From Chloroflexota bacterium (GTDB taxonomy: Bacteria > Chloroflexota > Anaerolineae > B4-G1 > SLSP01), in the NCBI GenBank assembly GCA_019873645.1, contig JAIOAX010000044.1, positions 1-37,248 on the forward strand: a DNA stretch of 37,248 nucleotides, written 5' to 3'. Made by a program: the position numbers and the translations under genes. Shown here piece by piece: positions 15,737 to 23,069 of the stretch. The notes under the pieces were generated by a model. The model saw nothing but the letters and a program-made list of their open reading frames with translations, was not told the origin of the DNA and ran no database searches. Position 1 is the first letter of the stretch, and each line of letters starts with the position of its first letter.

Positions 15737-15851
15737 GCAAGGGGCAGGAAGCAAGGAGCAAGGGGCAGGAAGCAAGGAGCAAGGGGCAAGAGGCAAATCT
15801 TTGCTGAAAGCTGATAGTTGAAAGCTGACGGCTGATAGCTGACCGCTGACC
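15737..15851 (+). repeat. Two successive heptamer arrays (GCAAGGG, then GCTGAAA)
   Basis: Nine heptamers GCARGRR run from 15737 to 15799. They are grouped as a 21-base higher-order unit GCAAGGG-GCAGGAA-GCAAGGA repeated twice, followed by variant copies. After three bases, seven heptamers of a second word follow (15803-15851): GCTGAAA, GCTGATA, GTTGAAA, GCTGACG, GCTGATA, GCTGACC, GCTGACC. Both keep strict 7-base periodicity. The array fills the gap from the MBL stop to the next start. Confidence 0.9.
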
Positions 15852-15873
15852 ACAGCTTACAGGGTGGAGATTG

Positions 15874-16758
15874 GTGACCGATTTTTCTTTGGCGCACATT
15901 CAGGCTTATCGTGCGCAAACTTACCGGCTATTGCCGGAATTGCGTTTGAATTCGGCAGACGAAGCCGTAGCTTTCGTCGAAGAGCGTGGTTTTGTCTATT
16001 TCTGGCCGATCAAAGGCGTGGAGATGCCGAGCCTGTGGGCTGCCGTCGCCGGAGATCGTCCGGTCGCCGATGAACATGACGATCCGGGCCACAAAACGTG
16101 GGGTTGGAAGGACGGCTTGCTTGGCAAACGGCGCTGGTATTACGCCAAAGTGCTGCGCAAGAAAGCGACCATCATCGCGCTGGACATCGTCCCGTATTTC
16201 TACGCCCTCAGTGAAAACTACGGTGCGCCGGAAGAGGATTACCTCGACCAATACCGCCGCGGCGCGCTGACCCAGGAAGCCAAAGCTATCTACGAAGCCC
16301 TGCTGCGCGAAGGGCCGACGCACACCATCGCCCTGCGCTCCCTGACCTTTATGACGACGGCGGAAATGGGGTATCGTTTCAACCGCGCGTTGGACGAACT
16401 CCAGGCCGACTTCAAAATTCTGCCGGTGGGCGTGGCGCAGGCCGGCACGTGGAACTACGCCTTCATCTACGACTGTGTGCACCGCCATTTCCCCGACCTG
16501 CCCGAACGCGCGGGCGCGATCAAGATCAGTGCGGCGCAGCGTAAACTCGTCGAGTTGTACTTCCGCTCGGTGGGTGCGGCGCAGTTTGGCGATGTAGCAA
16601 AGGTCTTCCAATGGTCGCACAAAGACGTGGAGCGCGCACTTCATTCGTTGGTGGAGACCGGAACCCTTGTCTCTGGCCTGACAATCCCCAACCAAAAAGG
16701 TGACTGGTTCGCCTTGACTGATTTCTACCACGAATCTACACGAATCTCCACTAATTAA
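15874..16758 (+). CDS. AlkZ-related winged-helix protein (YcaQ/HTH_42-like)
   Basis: Protein of 294 residues resembling the AlkZ-related proteins of Clostridia and Chloroflexota, distant relatives of the YcaQ/AlkZ DNA glycosylases that unhook crosslinks and remove alkylated bases. Support comes from KRRWYYAKVLRKKATIIALDIVPYFYALSENYG, the helix-turn-helix region AIYEALLREGPTHTIALRSL, LDELQADFKILPVGVAQAGTWNYAFIYD, and a C-terminal winged-helix part. The QxQ/QxD catalytic motif of AlkZ is not evident, so glycosylase activity is uncertain. GTG 15874 is preferred (GGAG five bases upstream) over TTG 15871. The last nine codons (HESTRISTN) are encoded by the CACGAAT repeat at 16728-16795, so the array has replaced the original end of the gene. 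Confidence 0.78.
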   Translation: MTDFSLAHIQAYRAQTYRLLPELRLNSADEAVAFVEERGFVYFWPIKGVEMPSLWAAVAGDRPVADEHDDPGHKTWGWKDGLLGKRRWYYAKVLRKKATIIALDIVPYFYALSENYGAPEEDYLDQYRRGALTQEAKAIYEALLREGPTHTIALRSLTFMTTAEMGYRFNRALDELQADFKILPVGVAQAGTWNYAFIYDCVHRHFPDLPERAGAIKISAAQRKLVELYFRSVGAAQFGDVAKVFQWSHKDVERALHSLVETGTLVSGLTIPNQKGDWFALTDFYHESTRISTN

Positions 16759-16795
16759 AAATAATAAATTCGTGTAAATTCGTGAGGATTCGTGG
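16728..16795 (+). repeat. CACGAAT word array forming a hairpin, overlapping a CDS end
   Basis: CCACGAATC (16728-16736) and CACGAAT (16739-16745) pair with ATTCGTG and GATTCGTGG (16787-16795); the inner words pair imperfectly around an A/T-rich loop. The left arm lies inside the coding sequence of the AlkZ-related gene and supplies its last codons and stop at 16758; the right arm lies upstream of the deacetylase gene. It shares its word with 12963-13028. Confidence 0.8.
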
Positions 16796-16821
16796 TTTAT
16801 TTCTTCTGGGAGGCTATGTTA

Positions 16822-17733
16822 ATGAAACCAAATCCAGTGCTCAAACAACTCGGACTGGCGGATGACGACCGCGTGGTCATTATCCACACGGACGACATCG
16901 GCATGTGCCATGCGTCGCTGGCGGCTTACGCCGAACTGGTGGAGGTGGGGCTGATCTCCGCCGCTTCGACGATGGTCCCGTGTCCCTGGTTCCCGGCGAC
17001 GGCGGAATTCTGCCGTGCCCATCCCGACAAGGTGGATATGGGCGTGCACATCACCCTCACCAGCGAGTGGCGCAGCGGCTACCGCTGGGGGCCGATCTCG
17101 ACACGCGACCCGGCATCGGGTTTGTTAGACGAGACAGGCTATTTCCCGTATACCTCTGAGGAAGTGCAGGCGAAAGCGACGCCGGAGGCCGTGCGCCGCG
17201 AAATCCAGGCGCAAGTTGAGCGGGCGCTGGCGGCGGGCATTGACGTAACACATATTGACACGCACATGGGCACGGTCTTCGATCCCAAATTCCTGGAAAG
17301 CTACGTCCAGACGGCCTTGCAGTATCGCGTTCCACCCATGCTGGTGCGCAAGGACGAGGCCGGCATCCTGGCGATGGGGATGGGTTTCGATCCTGAAACG
17401 GCGGCGGGGTTGGCGCGTCACATCGAAGCGTTGACGGAAATGGGCCTGCCGATGGTGGACAACGTGACCTTTGTGCCCTATCTGCCGGGCGAGGATCACG
17501 TCGCGCATACCCGGCAGTTTCTCACGCAATTGCCGCCGGGGTTGACTTACCTCATCATTCACCCCTCGGTGGACACGCCGGAACTGCGGGCGATCATCCC
17601 CGACGGCTGGCAGGTGCGCGATGCCGAGTATCGCACATTCTGCGACGAACGCCTGCGCGCCACTTTCCGCGATGCCGGGATTCACGTGATCGGCTGGCGG
17701 GTGTTGCGCGATGGGCTGCGGAAAGCCCTGTAA
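16822..17733 (+). CDS. ChbG/YdjC-family carbohydrate deacetylase
   Basis: YdjC/ChbG-type deacetylase of 303 residues, a TIM-barrel metal enzyme that removes N-acetyl groups from chito-oligosaccharides in enterobacteria (HpnK is another relative). It has the N-terminal HTDDIGMCH (D24, D25), GVHITLTSEW (H76), and THIDTHMG (H144, D146, H148), matching the family's Asp-His-His metal site. The ATG at 16822 has GGGAGG eight bases upstream; two earlier in-frame ATGs are too close or lie in the repeat. The gene ends 22 bases before a strong terminator. The substrate is uncertain: an acetylated sugar of the cell wall or of scavenged glycans. Confidence 0.9.
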   Translation: MKPNPVLKQLGLADDDRVVIIHTDDIGMCHASLAAYAELVEVGLISAASTMVPCPWFPATAEFCRAHPDKVDMGVHITLTSEWRSGYRWGPISTRDPASGLLDETGYFPYTSEEVQAKATPEAVRREIQAQVERALAAGIDVTHIDTHMGTVFDPKFLESYVQTALQYRVPPMLVRKDEAGILAMGMGFDPETAAGLARHIEALTEMGLPMVDNVTFVPYLPGEDHVAHTRQFLTQLPPGLTYLIIHPSVDTPELRAIIPDGWQVRDAEYRTFCDERLRATFRDAGIHVIGWRVLRDGLRKAL

Positions 17734-17754
17734 GTCACGCCAAAATACGAACCA

Positions 17755-17788
17755 GACCCTGAGGTTGCAAAACCTCAGGGTCTTTTTT
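17755..17788 (+). terminator. Rho-independent terminator after the deacetylase gene
   Basis: GACCCTGAGGTT (17755-17766) pairs perfectly with AACCTCAGGGTC (17771-17782) around a GCAA tetraloop, followed by six T (17783-17788). This is the clearest terminator in the window. It closes the 13050-17733 gene run and separates it from the signalling region. Confidence 0.92.
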
Positions 17789-17932
17789 GTGCTATGGGTG
17801 GTAACCATCCTGAAACATGACTTTAACCGCACACACGCAATCATGTGTTAGGATTTAGGTAGTCAGATTTACAGGATAGTGCTTCATCGCCCGGTAGTAC
17901 AGGGGGTAGAAGCGTGAATTAGGGAGAAACAG

Positions 17933-18313
17933 ATGGCGTTGATTGTGTTGATTGAAGATAGTCCGCTGATGCGTCCGGCGTTGCGTGATTTGTTGCAACT
18001 CAACGGTCACACGGTCATCACGACCGGGAAGGCCGACGAGGCGCTACAACTTTTGAAAGACATTCCCGGCGTGGATCTGGTGATCGCGGACTATGCCATG
18101 CCAGATATGGACGGCGCGGCCCTGGTGCAACGCCTGCGTAAGGAAGAAAAGTATCGTACAACTCCGATTCTGATGCTGGTATTGAAAGGGGATCCGGGGA
18201 TAGGGCGGCAGGCTGTGAGCGTGGGAGCGAACGAGTGTCTGACGCCGCCGATTACGGTGGAGATGCTGAAGCGTGCGGTTGCTCAGATGCTCAACGGCCA
18301 TCGCGCCGCATGA
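17933..18313 (+). CDS. Single-domain receiver with degenerate switch residues
   Basis: CheY-like receiver of 126 residues. The acidic pocket (E8, D9) and phosphoacceptor D53 (VIADYAMPDMDG) are present. Two otherwise near-invariant residues are changed: the Thr/Ser after strand 4 is replaced by Val (MLVLKG rather than MLTA), and the Lys before the cis-proline is Pro (LTPPI rather than LTKPF). It may bind partners without classical phosphorylation-driven switching. AGGGAG lies nine bases before the ATG. A STAS-domain gene follows 47 bases on, and GAF-kinases lie downstream, so it probably belongs to a phosphorelay or partner-switching module. The upstream 144 bases to the terminator show no clear promoter. 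Confidence 0.9.
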   Translation: MALIVLIEDSPLMRPALRDLLQLNGHTVITTGKADEALQLLKDIPGVDLVIADYAMPDMDGAALVQRLRKEEKYRTTPILMLVLKGDPGIGRQAVSVGANECLTPPITVEMLKRAVAQMLNGHRAA

Positions 18314-18360
18314 GCGCCACTATGTACATCTTCTTTTTTAATGAAATGGAGTACATTGTC

Positions 18361-18723
18361 ATGTCTGCCTCCGTAGAGAGAATTCAAGATGTGGTTGTCA
18401 TCACGCTGGGGGAACGCATGGACATCTTCAATGCTCCCGCGTTGATGATGCAGTTAAATCAACTGGTGGGCAACGGCGCAACGCGCTTCATCGTTGATCT
18501 CTCGGCGGTGCGAGTGGTGGATGCGGATGGGGATTATCCGCTGCTGCATCTTCTCAAGCGAGCGCAGGAAGTCGGTGGTAGCGTGAGCCTGGTCTGTCCA
18601 CCGGGGAATCCCATCCGCGTATTTTATGAGATGATGCGGTTGGACACGCTCTTCGAGATGAATGAAACGTTAGAAGGGGCACTCGCGCAGGCAGAAGAGC
18701 CATCGGTAGAAACGGCAGCTTAA
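18361..18723 (+). CDS. STAS-domain protein, anti-sigma-factor-antagonist type
   Basis: STAS-domain protein of 120 residues, related to SpoIIAA/RsbV antagonists that switch partner depending on serine phosphorylation. It has the RMDIFNAPALMMQLNQLV helix and the DLSAVRVVDADGDYPLLHLL loop. That loop normally reads D-S-x-G; here it is D-A-D-G, so the phosphorylatable serine is absent. It may act as a constitutive partner or structural STAS module. A short acidic tail (AQAEEPSVETAA) follows. The ATG at 18361 has GGAG nine bases upstream; ATG 18346 is also in frame. No RsbW-type kinase is in view. Confidence 0.85.
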   Translation: MSASVERIQDVVVITLGERMDIFNAPALMMQLNQLVGNGATRFIVDLSAVRVVDADGDYPLLHLLKRAQEVGGSVSLVCPPGNPIRVFYEMMRLDTLFEMNETLEGALAQAEEPSVETAA

Positions 18724-18731
18724 GCGAAGTT

Positions 18732-18968
18732 TTACGTACCTGCCCAGGCCGATGAAACCTGATAAATGATCGGATGGTAACGCGGCACAGGAATCGGTTT
18801 CCCCGCAGCGCGCGCAGCCTCCAACCAGGCAGCTTTCGCAATTTCCAATTCATGTAAAGCCTCAGCCGGCGTATTCCCAAAAGCGGAGCAGGCTTCCAGG
18901 TCGGGAATATCGGCTATATATCCCCCATCTTCCTCACTATAAAAAATGTTAACATGGTAGTCTCGCAT
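18732..18968 (-). CDS. hicB: HicB-family antitoxin
   Basis: HicB antitoxin domain of 78 residues: YHVNIFYSEEDGGYIADIPDLEACSAFGNTPAEALHELEIAKAAWLEAARAAGKPIP is the classic partial-RNase-H fold. No C-terminal DNA-binding domain (ribbon-helix-helix or helix-turn-helix) follows; the tail is short (VPRYHPIIYQVSSAWAGT). The gene begins right after the stop of the hicA remnant (TAA then ATG), the typical hicA-hicB order. With the toxin truncated it is probably an orphan antitoxin. It is convergent with the STAS gene. Confidence 0.88.
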   Translation of the reverse strand: MRDYHVNIFYSEEDGGYIADIPDLEACSAFGNTPAEALHELEIAKAAWLEAARAAGKPIPVPRYHPIIYQVSSAWAGT

Positions 18969-19118
18969 TTAATCTTTTCCTAATGGCAGATTATACCGTT
19001 CCACTAACTTTATAAACTGTCGAATTTGATACGGTTTGGCCTGCCCATTGACGTTCTGCAAGTTAACAAGTTCTGGCACATTCGGATGGACAAAAATTTG
19101 TCTGGCGCATATTCCCAT
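18969..19118 (-). pseudogene. hicA: Truncated hicA toxin remnant
   Basis: A 49-codon frame carries the C-terminal half of a HicA mRNA interferase: FVHPNVPELVNLQNVNG, QAKPYQIRQFIKLVERYNLPL. Intact HicA proteins of this subgroup have about 30-40 more residues before this, including the GSHH motif with the catalytic histidine; I find no trace of it upstream in any frame. Homology stops near 19110, next to an inverted repeat (19117-19132). The stop abuts hicB. It is almost certainly inactive as a toxin. Confidence 0.75.
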
Positions 19119-19199
19119 AACCCAAGATAATCCTATTGTAACACGGAAATCAGGATAAGGGAAGATTATCTTGATCCCACAGACGCCAACTTGGGTTAT
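19117..19199. repeat. Split inverted repeats at the hicA breakpoint
   Basis: The left arm ATAACCCAAGATAATC (19117-19132) is complementary to two separate right-hand pieces: GATTATCTT (19164-19172) and CTTGGGTTAT (19190-19199). The left arm lies where the hicA homology ends and the right piece overlaps the -10 box of the amidohydrolase gene. It could be a rearrangement scar, a regulatory site or both. Confidence 0.55.
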
Positions 19200-19202
19200 A
19201 AT
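19171..19202 (+). promoter_or_regulatory. Promoter of the M20 amidohydrolase gene
   Basis: TATAAT at 19197-19202 lies ten bases before the ATG at 19212. The best -35 candidate is TTGATC (19171-19176), 20 bases away, which is long. No Shine-Dalgarno is visible, so a leaderless or near-leaderless transcript is likely. Confidence 0.45.
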
Positions 19203-19211
19203 ACAGACTGT

Positions 19212-20417
19212 ATGGAGTCAATGGCATGGGTCAGGGATCGGGTTGCAATGTTGCGCCGCTCGTTGAGCGAGACGCGGCGCGATTTCTATATGCACCCGGA
19301 ACTTTCCGGCGAGGAGCAGCGCACGGCGCGGGTGATTGCTGCCCGATTGCGCAAACTGGGATTGACGGTGCAGACGCGGGTGGGGGGCTATGGCGTTGTG
19401 GGGGTGCTCGAAGGCGCACGTCCCGGCCCCACCGTTGCCTATCGCGCCGATATGGACGCCCTGCCCGTGCAGGATACGTTGGAGACCGCCTATCGCTCGC
19501 CGGTTCTGGGGGTGAAGCACGCCTGCGGGCACGACGTCCACATGGCTGTGGCGCTGGGCGTGGCGGAAGTGCTGGCGACGCTGCGCGACGAGCTTGCCGG
19601 GACGGTCAAGTTCATCTTTCAACCGGCAGAAGAATCACTCGAAGGCGCGCGCGCTATGCTGGCCGCCGGCGTGCTGGAGTCTCCCCGACCGGAGGCCATC
19701 TTTGCGCTCCATGTCTCCCCGATTCCGGTCGGAACTGTAGGGGTGGCGACGGGCCTGTGTCTGGCGGGAATGGAGGAATTCCGGGTGTCCTTTTCCGGTC
19801 AGATGGATAACCTGGATGTGCTCAGCGCGCGTGCTGCATCAGCATTGCGGGCGCTCAGCGGCAGTAAGGCGCCGACCGGCATGGCAACGTTCAATGCTCT
19901 CATCCGCGCCATGCGCGCCGGTACGGTCTCTACGCATGATGTGCTGGTAAGCTGTTGGCCTCAAAATGGCGCTCCGACAGCGCCGGAACATTTGCTGGGG
20001 CTGGTGAGCCTGCCGCAGATGAGCTTGCAGGACGAAGTCCATGCGCGTATCCGACAAACCCTGGATGGTCTGGTGGCCGGTACCGGCGCGATGTATAATC
20101 TGCGGTTCACCTTCTCCAATCCTCCCGTCGTCAACGACGCGGCGGTAGTGCGCGAGATGCTGCCCATCCTCGAAAATGTGGTCGGCGCGGATAACGTGTG
20201 GGTATTCCGTTCGCCCTATCCTTTCGCCCATGAGGATTTCGCACTGTATCTGGAGCACGTGCCGGGCGCCCTGCTCTGGTTGGGGATCGCCAACCCCGCA
20301 AGAGGCATTGCCCGCCTGCTGCACACGCCCGATTTCGATGTGGATGAAGACGCACTGGTTGTCGGCGTGCGGGTTATGACAACCTTGCTGCTCTATAAAA
20401 TGGGCAACGCTTCTTGA
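19212..20417 (+). CDS. M20D amidohydrolase/aminoacylase-like peptidase with altered lid domain
   Basis: Zinc amidohydrolase of the M20D group (N-acyl-amino-acid amidohydrolases, hippurate hydrolase), 401 residues. The metal and catalytic motifs YRADMDALPVQD (D82), HACGHDVHMA (C105, H107, H110) and FQPAEE (E140, E141) are intact, as is the last metal His in YPFAHEDFALY. The lid/dimerisation domain, however, lacks the usual GRGGHAAxPH segment. After FRVSFSGQ it reads MDNLDVLSARAASALRAL, so the histidine that normally reaches into the partner active site is missing. This may alter activity or oligomeric state. Starts at ATG 19212 or 19221 are both possible. Confidence 0.88.
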   Translation: MESMAWVRDRVAMLRRSLSETRRDFYMHPELSGEEQRTARVIAARLRKLGLTVQTRVGGYGVVGVLEGARPGPTVAYRADMDALPVQDTLETAYRSPVLGVKHACGHDVHMAVALGVAEVLATLRDELAGTVKFIFQPAEESLEGARAMLAAGVLESPRPEAIFALHVSPIPVGTVGVATGLCLAGMEEFRVSFSGQMDNLDVLSARAASALRALSGSKAPTGMATFNALIRAMRAGTVSTHDVLVSCWPQNGAPTAPEHLLGLVSLPQMSLQDEVHARIRQTLDGLVAGTGAMYNLRFTFSNPPVVNDAAVVREMLPILENVVGADNVWVFRSPYPFAHEDFALYLEHVPGALLWLGIANPARGIARLLHTPDFDVDEDALVVGVRVMTTLLLYKMGNAS

Positions 20418-20441
20418 TTGTGCGTGCGGATGCGCTATAAT
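20414..20441 (+). promoter_or_regulatory. Strong sigma70-type promoter of the first GAF-kinase gene
   Basis: TTGATT (20414-20419) and TATAAT (20436-20441) are 16 bases apart, the best consensus promoter in the window. The -35 box overlaps the stop codon of the amidohydrolase gene. The kinase ATG is at 20485, 43 bases beyond the -10 box. Confidence 0.7.
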
Positions 20442-20484
20442 CTAAGTGTTTTCAAACTTAAGTGCGTCCTGCACGGTGTTGACG

Positions 20485-22917
20485 ATGGCCCAGTCCGAGA
20501 ACAAGCCGAAAATCCTGTACATTGACGACGCCCCGACCTCCAGGCGGCTCGTGCAACGGTTGTTGTTCACCCACTATGAATTCTTTGAAGCGCCGGATGG
20601 CCTTACCGGCATTGATAAAGCCGTCGAAGTGCAGCCAGACTTGATCCTCGTGGATTTGAACCTCCCGCAATTTACCGGCTACGAAGTGGCCGCACGTCTG
20701 AAATCGCTGCTCCCCCAAGTGCCGGTGGTGGCATTGACGGCGGACATGACCGAGCATGTGCGGGAGCACGCGCTGGCTTCCGGCTGCGATGGCTACATCG
20801 CTAAACCGATTGATACCGATACCTTTGTGGAGCAGATCGCGCATTTCCTCGGCGGGCGACGTGAAATTCTGGAGGATGATAGTTTCCGCGATGCCTATCA
20901 GCAAACACTGGTGGCGCGGATGGAAGAAAAAGTCCGTGAGTTGACCCGCGCACTCAAGAGCAACGCCGAGTTGAATGAACAGCGCGATCAACTGCTCAAA
21001 GAAGTCCAGCGACGGGCGCGCTTGCTGGAGGCTGGCGCCAGGGTCAGCCAGACCATCACCTCGATCCTCCACCTCGATACCCTGTTGCAAACGACCGTAC
21101 AGGTGATCGGCGAGGAGTTCGGATTCCACTATGTCGGCATTTTCCTGGTGGATGAAACCGGTGAATGGCTGACGTTACGCGCTGAATCCGGCGCGGGCGG
21201 CGCGCAGATGGCGGCGGAAGGCTGCCGCCTTAAAGTCGGCAGTCTCTCGACGGTGGGAGCAGCCACAAGCCGCCGTCGGCCGTTCCTGGTGCAGGATATG
21301 GAGGCCGAAGCGCCGTCACTGCTCGACACGCGCTTGCCGTTGACCCGCTCGGAGATGGCCTTGCCGCTCGTTGTGGGGGATGCCCTGGTCGGCGCGCTGA
21401 CCGTGCAAAGCGTCGTCGAGAATGCCTTCGATCAGGACGCCGTGCGCGCTCTGCAGGCGGTGGCCGATCAGTTGGCGACGGCCATCGGCAACGCGCGTCT
21501 GTATGATGAGAACCAGAAGTTGCTGGCGCAGGCCGAACGGCGCGCGCGTTTGCTGGAGGCGACGGCCCAGGTGGGGCGGGTGGTCACCTCCATTCTCAAC
21601 ACCGACGCGCTGCTCAAAAAGACGGTAGATATTTTGTGCAATGTCTACGGTTTTGCTTACGCGGGCATTTTCCTGGTAGACGCGACGGGCGATTGGGCCG
21701 TGCTGCGCGCCGGCCACGGCGAAGCCGGCGCCGAGACGCTGGCCGAGGGGCGCAAACTCAAGGTCGGCGGCCTCTCGCTGGTGGGCATGAGCATCGCCGA
21801 ACGCAAGCCGCTGCTGGCCGCAGATGTGGGCGAGGAGCTGCTGCATTTCACGGGCCCGGACTTAGCCCTGGCGCGTTCTGAGATGGCGCTGCCGCTCATT
21901 GTCGGCGATAAAGTCATCGGCGCCGTAGCGGTGCAGAGCCGCGAGGAAGCGGGGTTCACTGCCGAAGATATGACCACGCTGCAAGCGATGGCCGATCAGT
22001 TAGCCATTGCCATTGACAACGCGCGGCTGCTCCACGACCTGGAGACCGCCCACGCCGAATTGGTGCGCACCAAAACCTTCGAGGCGATTGCTACCGCAAC
22101 CGGCGAAGCCATCCATTGGGTAGGCAACAAAGCCGCGCCGATCCCCGGCAGTGTCGCGCGCGTGCGCGAAGATGTGACGCGCTACTTGCTGATGGCGAAC
22201 GCGCTTTTGGAAGAGTCCCCCGCCACGCTGCGCGAACATAAGTTTGCCCAGGTGCTGGCGCGGGCAGCCGCGGAGCTTGCCGGATTGGCTGCCGGTCTGG
22301 ACCTGGCCGAAATCCGCGAAGAACTGGCGCAGCAACCGCTGAAGCGATTGCAACGGATGCTCAGCGTGGCCTCCATTTCCGAAGATTTGACCATCATCGA
22401 GCAAAGCGCGCGGGCGATCCTGAACATCAAAGAAGACCTGATCGGGCCGGCGCGCCAAAAACGTCTGGAGCCGGTCTTCCTGCCGGACCTGCTGCGCGAA
22501 ACAGTACGTTCGATGGGTATCCCCCAGGAAGTCGTCCGTTTCTTGCTGGTTGAAGACGTGAAACCCGTCCTGGCCGATCCCGATCAACTGGCGCATGTCT
22601 TCATCAACTTGATCAAAAACGCAATGGAAGCGATGTACCGGGTGGAGGACAAAAAGCTGTTTATCTGGGTGCGCACGGCGGACGATCCGCGCTTTGTCGT
22701 CACCGATGTCACCGATAACGGGGAAGGCATCCCGCCGGAAGTGATTGATAAAATCTGGGTGGCGTTCTACACGACCAAGGGGGATCGCGGGGGCACCGGC
22801 CTGGGGCTGCCGGCATGCGCCAAGATCGTCAACCAATTGGGCGGCAAGATTCTTGTCGAAAGCGTCATCGGCGAGGGCACAACCTTCAGTGTGTACCTGC
22901 CGGTGATGCAGAATTAA
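20485..22917 (+). CDS. Hybrid sensor kinase: receiver-GAF-GAF-HATPase
   Basis: Cytoplasmic signalling protein of 810 residues. An N-terminal receiver (1-125; D57 in LVDLNLP, Thr in ALTADM, Lys in IAKPI) is followed by a coiled coil (about 140-185), GAF 1 (about 190-345), GAF 2 (about 360-520), a non-standard H-box with H544 in EAIHWVGNKAAPI, and an HATPase_c domain (N-box LIKNAMEAM near 708, G1 TDNGEGIPP, G2 GGTGLGLPACAK). There are no membrane helices. The GAFs resemble each other and those of the kinase at 23488. No chromophore cysteine is obvious. ATG 20485 opens the receiver; a GTG at 20446 lies too close to the -10 box. Confidence 0.92.
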   Translation: MAQSENKPKILYIDDAPTSRRLVQRLLFTHYEFFEAPDGLTGIDKAVEVQPDLILVDLNLPQFTGYEVAARLKSLLPQVPVVALTADMTEHVREHALASGCDGYIAKPIDTDTFVEQIAHFLGGRREILEDDSFRDAYQQTLVARMEEKVRELTRALKSNAELNEQRDQLLKEVQRRARLLEAGARVSQTITSILHLDTLLQTTVQVIGEEFGFHYVGIFLVDETGEWLTLRAESGAGGAQMAAEGCRLKVGSLSTVGAATSRRRPFLVQDMEAEAPSLLDTRLPLTRSEMALPLVVGDALVGALTVQSVVENAFDQDAVRALQAVADQLATAIGNARLYDENQKLLAQAERRARLLEATAQVGRVVTSILNTDALLKKTVDILCNVYGFAYAGIFLVDATGDWAVLRAGHGEAGAETLAEGRKLKVGGLSLVGMSIAERKPLLAADVGEELLHFTGPDLALARSEMALPLIVGDKVIGAVAVQSREEAGFTAEDMTTLQAMADQLAIAIDNARLLHDLETAHAELVRTKTFEAIATATGEAIHWVGNKAAPIPGSVARVREDVTRYLLMANALLEESPATLREHKFAQVLARAAAELAGLAAGLDLAEIREELAQQPLKRLQRMLSVASISEDLTIIEQSARAILNIKEDLIGPARQKRLEPVFLPDLLRETVRSMGIPQEVVRFLLVEDVKPVLADPDQLAHVFINLIKNAMEAMYRVEDKKLFIWVRTADDPRFVVTDVTDNGEGIPPEVIDKIWVAFYTTKGDRGGTGLGLPACAKIVNQLGGKILVESVIGEGTTFSVYLPVMQN

Positions 22918-23057
22918 GGGTAGGAAGTAGGGAGTAGGGATTAGGGAGTAGGGGAGATTCGCCGATTCGCCGATTCGCTCATTCACCCATTCGCTCATTC
23001 ACCCATTCGCTCATTCACCCATTCGCTCATTCACCCATTCGCTCATTCGCTGATTCT
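22918..23057 (+). repeat. Composite array: AGTAGGG heptamers then GATTCGCY octamers
   Basis: Beginning at the base after the kinase stop are five heptamers (GGGTAGG, AAGTAGG, GAGTAGG, GATTAGG, GAGTAGG; 22918-22952). From 22956 come twelve perfect octamers: GATTCGCC twice, GATTCGCT, then CATTCACC-CATTCGCT four times (22980-23043), CATTCGCT and a partial GATTCT (to 23057). The block CATTCACC-CATTCGCT is a 16-base higher-order unit. AGGAG follows two bases later for the next gene. Confidence 0.92.
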
Positions 23058-23069
23058 TGAGGAGAACTT

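Noticed and set aside
15498..15899. Minus-strand frames with repeated LLLASCP peptides
   Set aside because: The peptide repeat is just the heptamer DNA array read in frame (21 bases is seven codons); no start signal or family.
22956..23057. Possible CRISPR array
   Set aside because: Units are eight bases with no spacers and no cas genes; it is a simple tandem word array.
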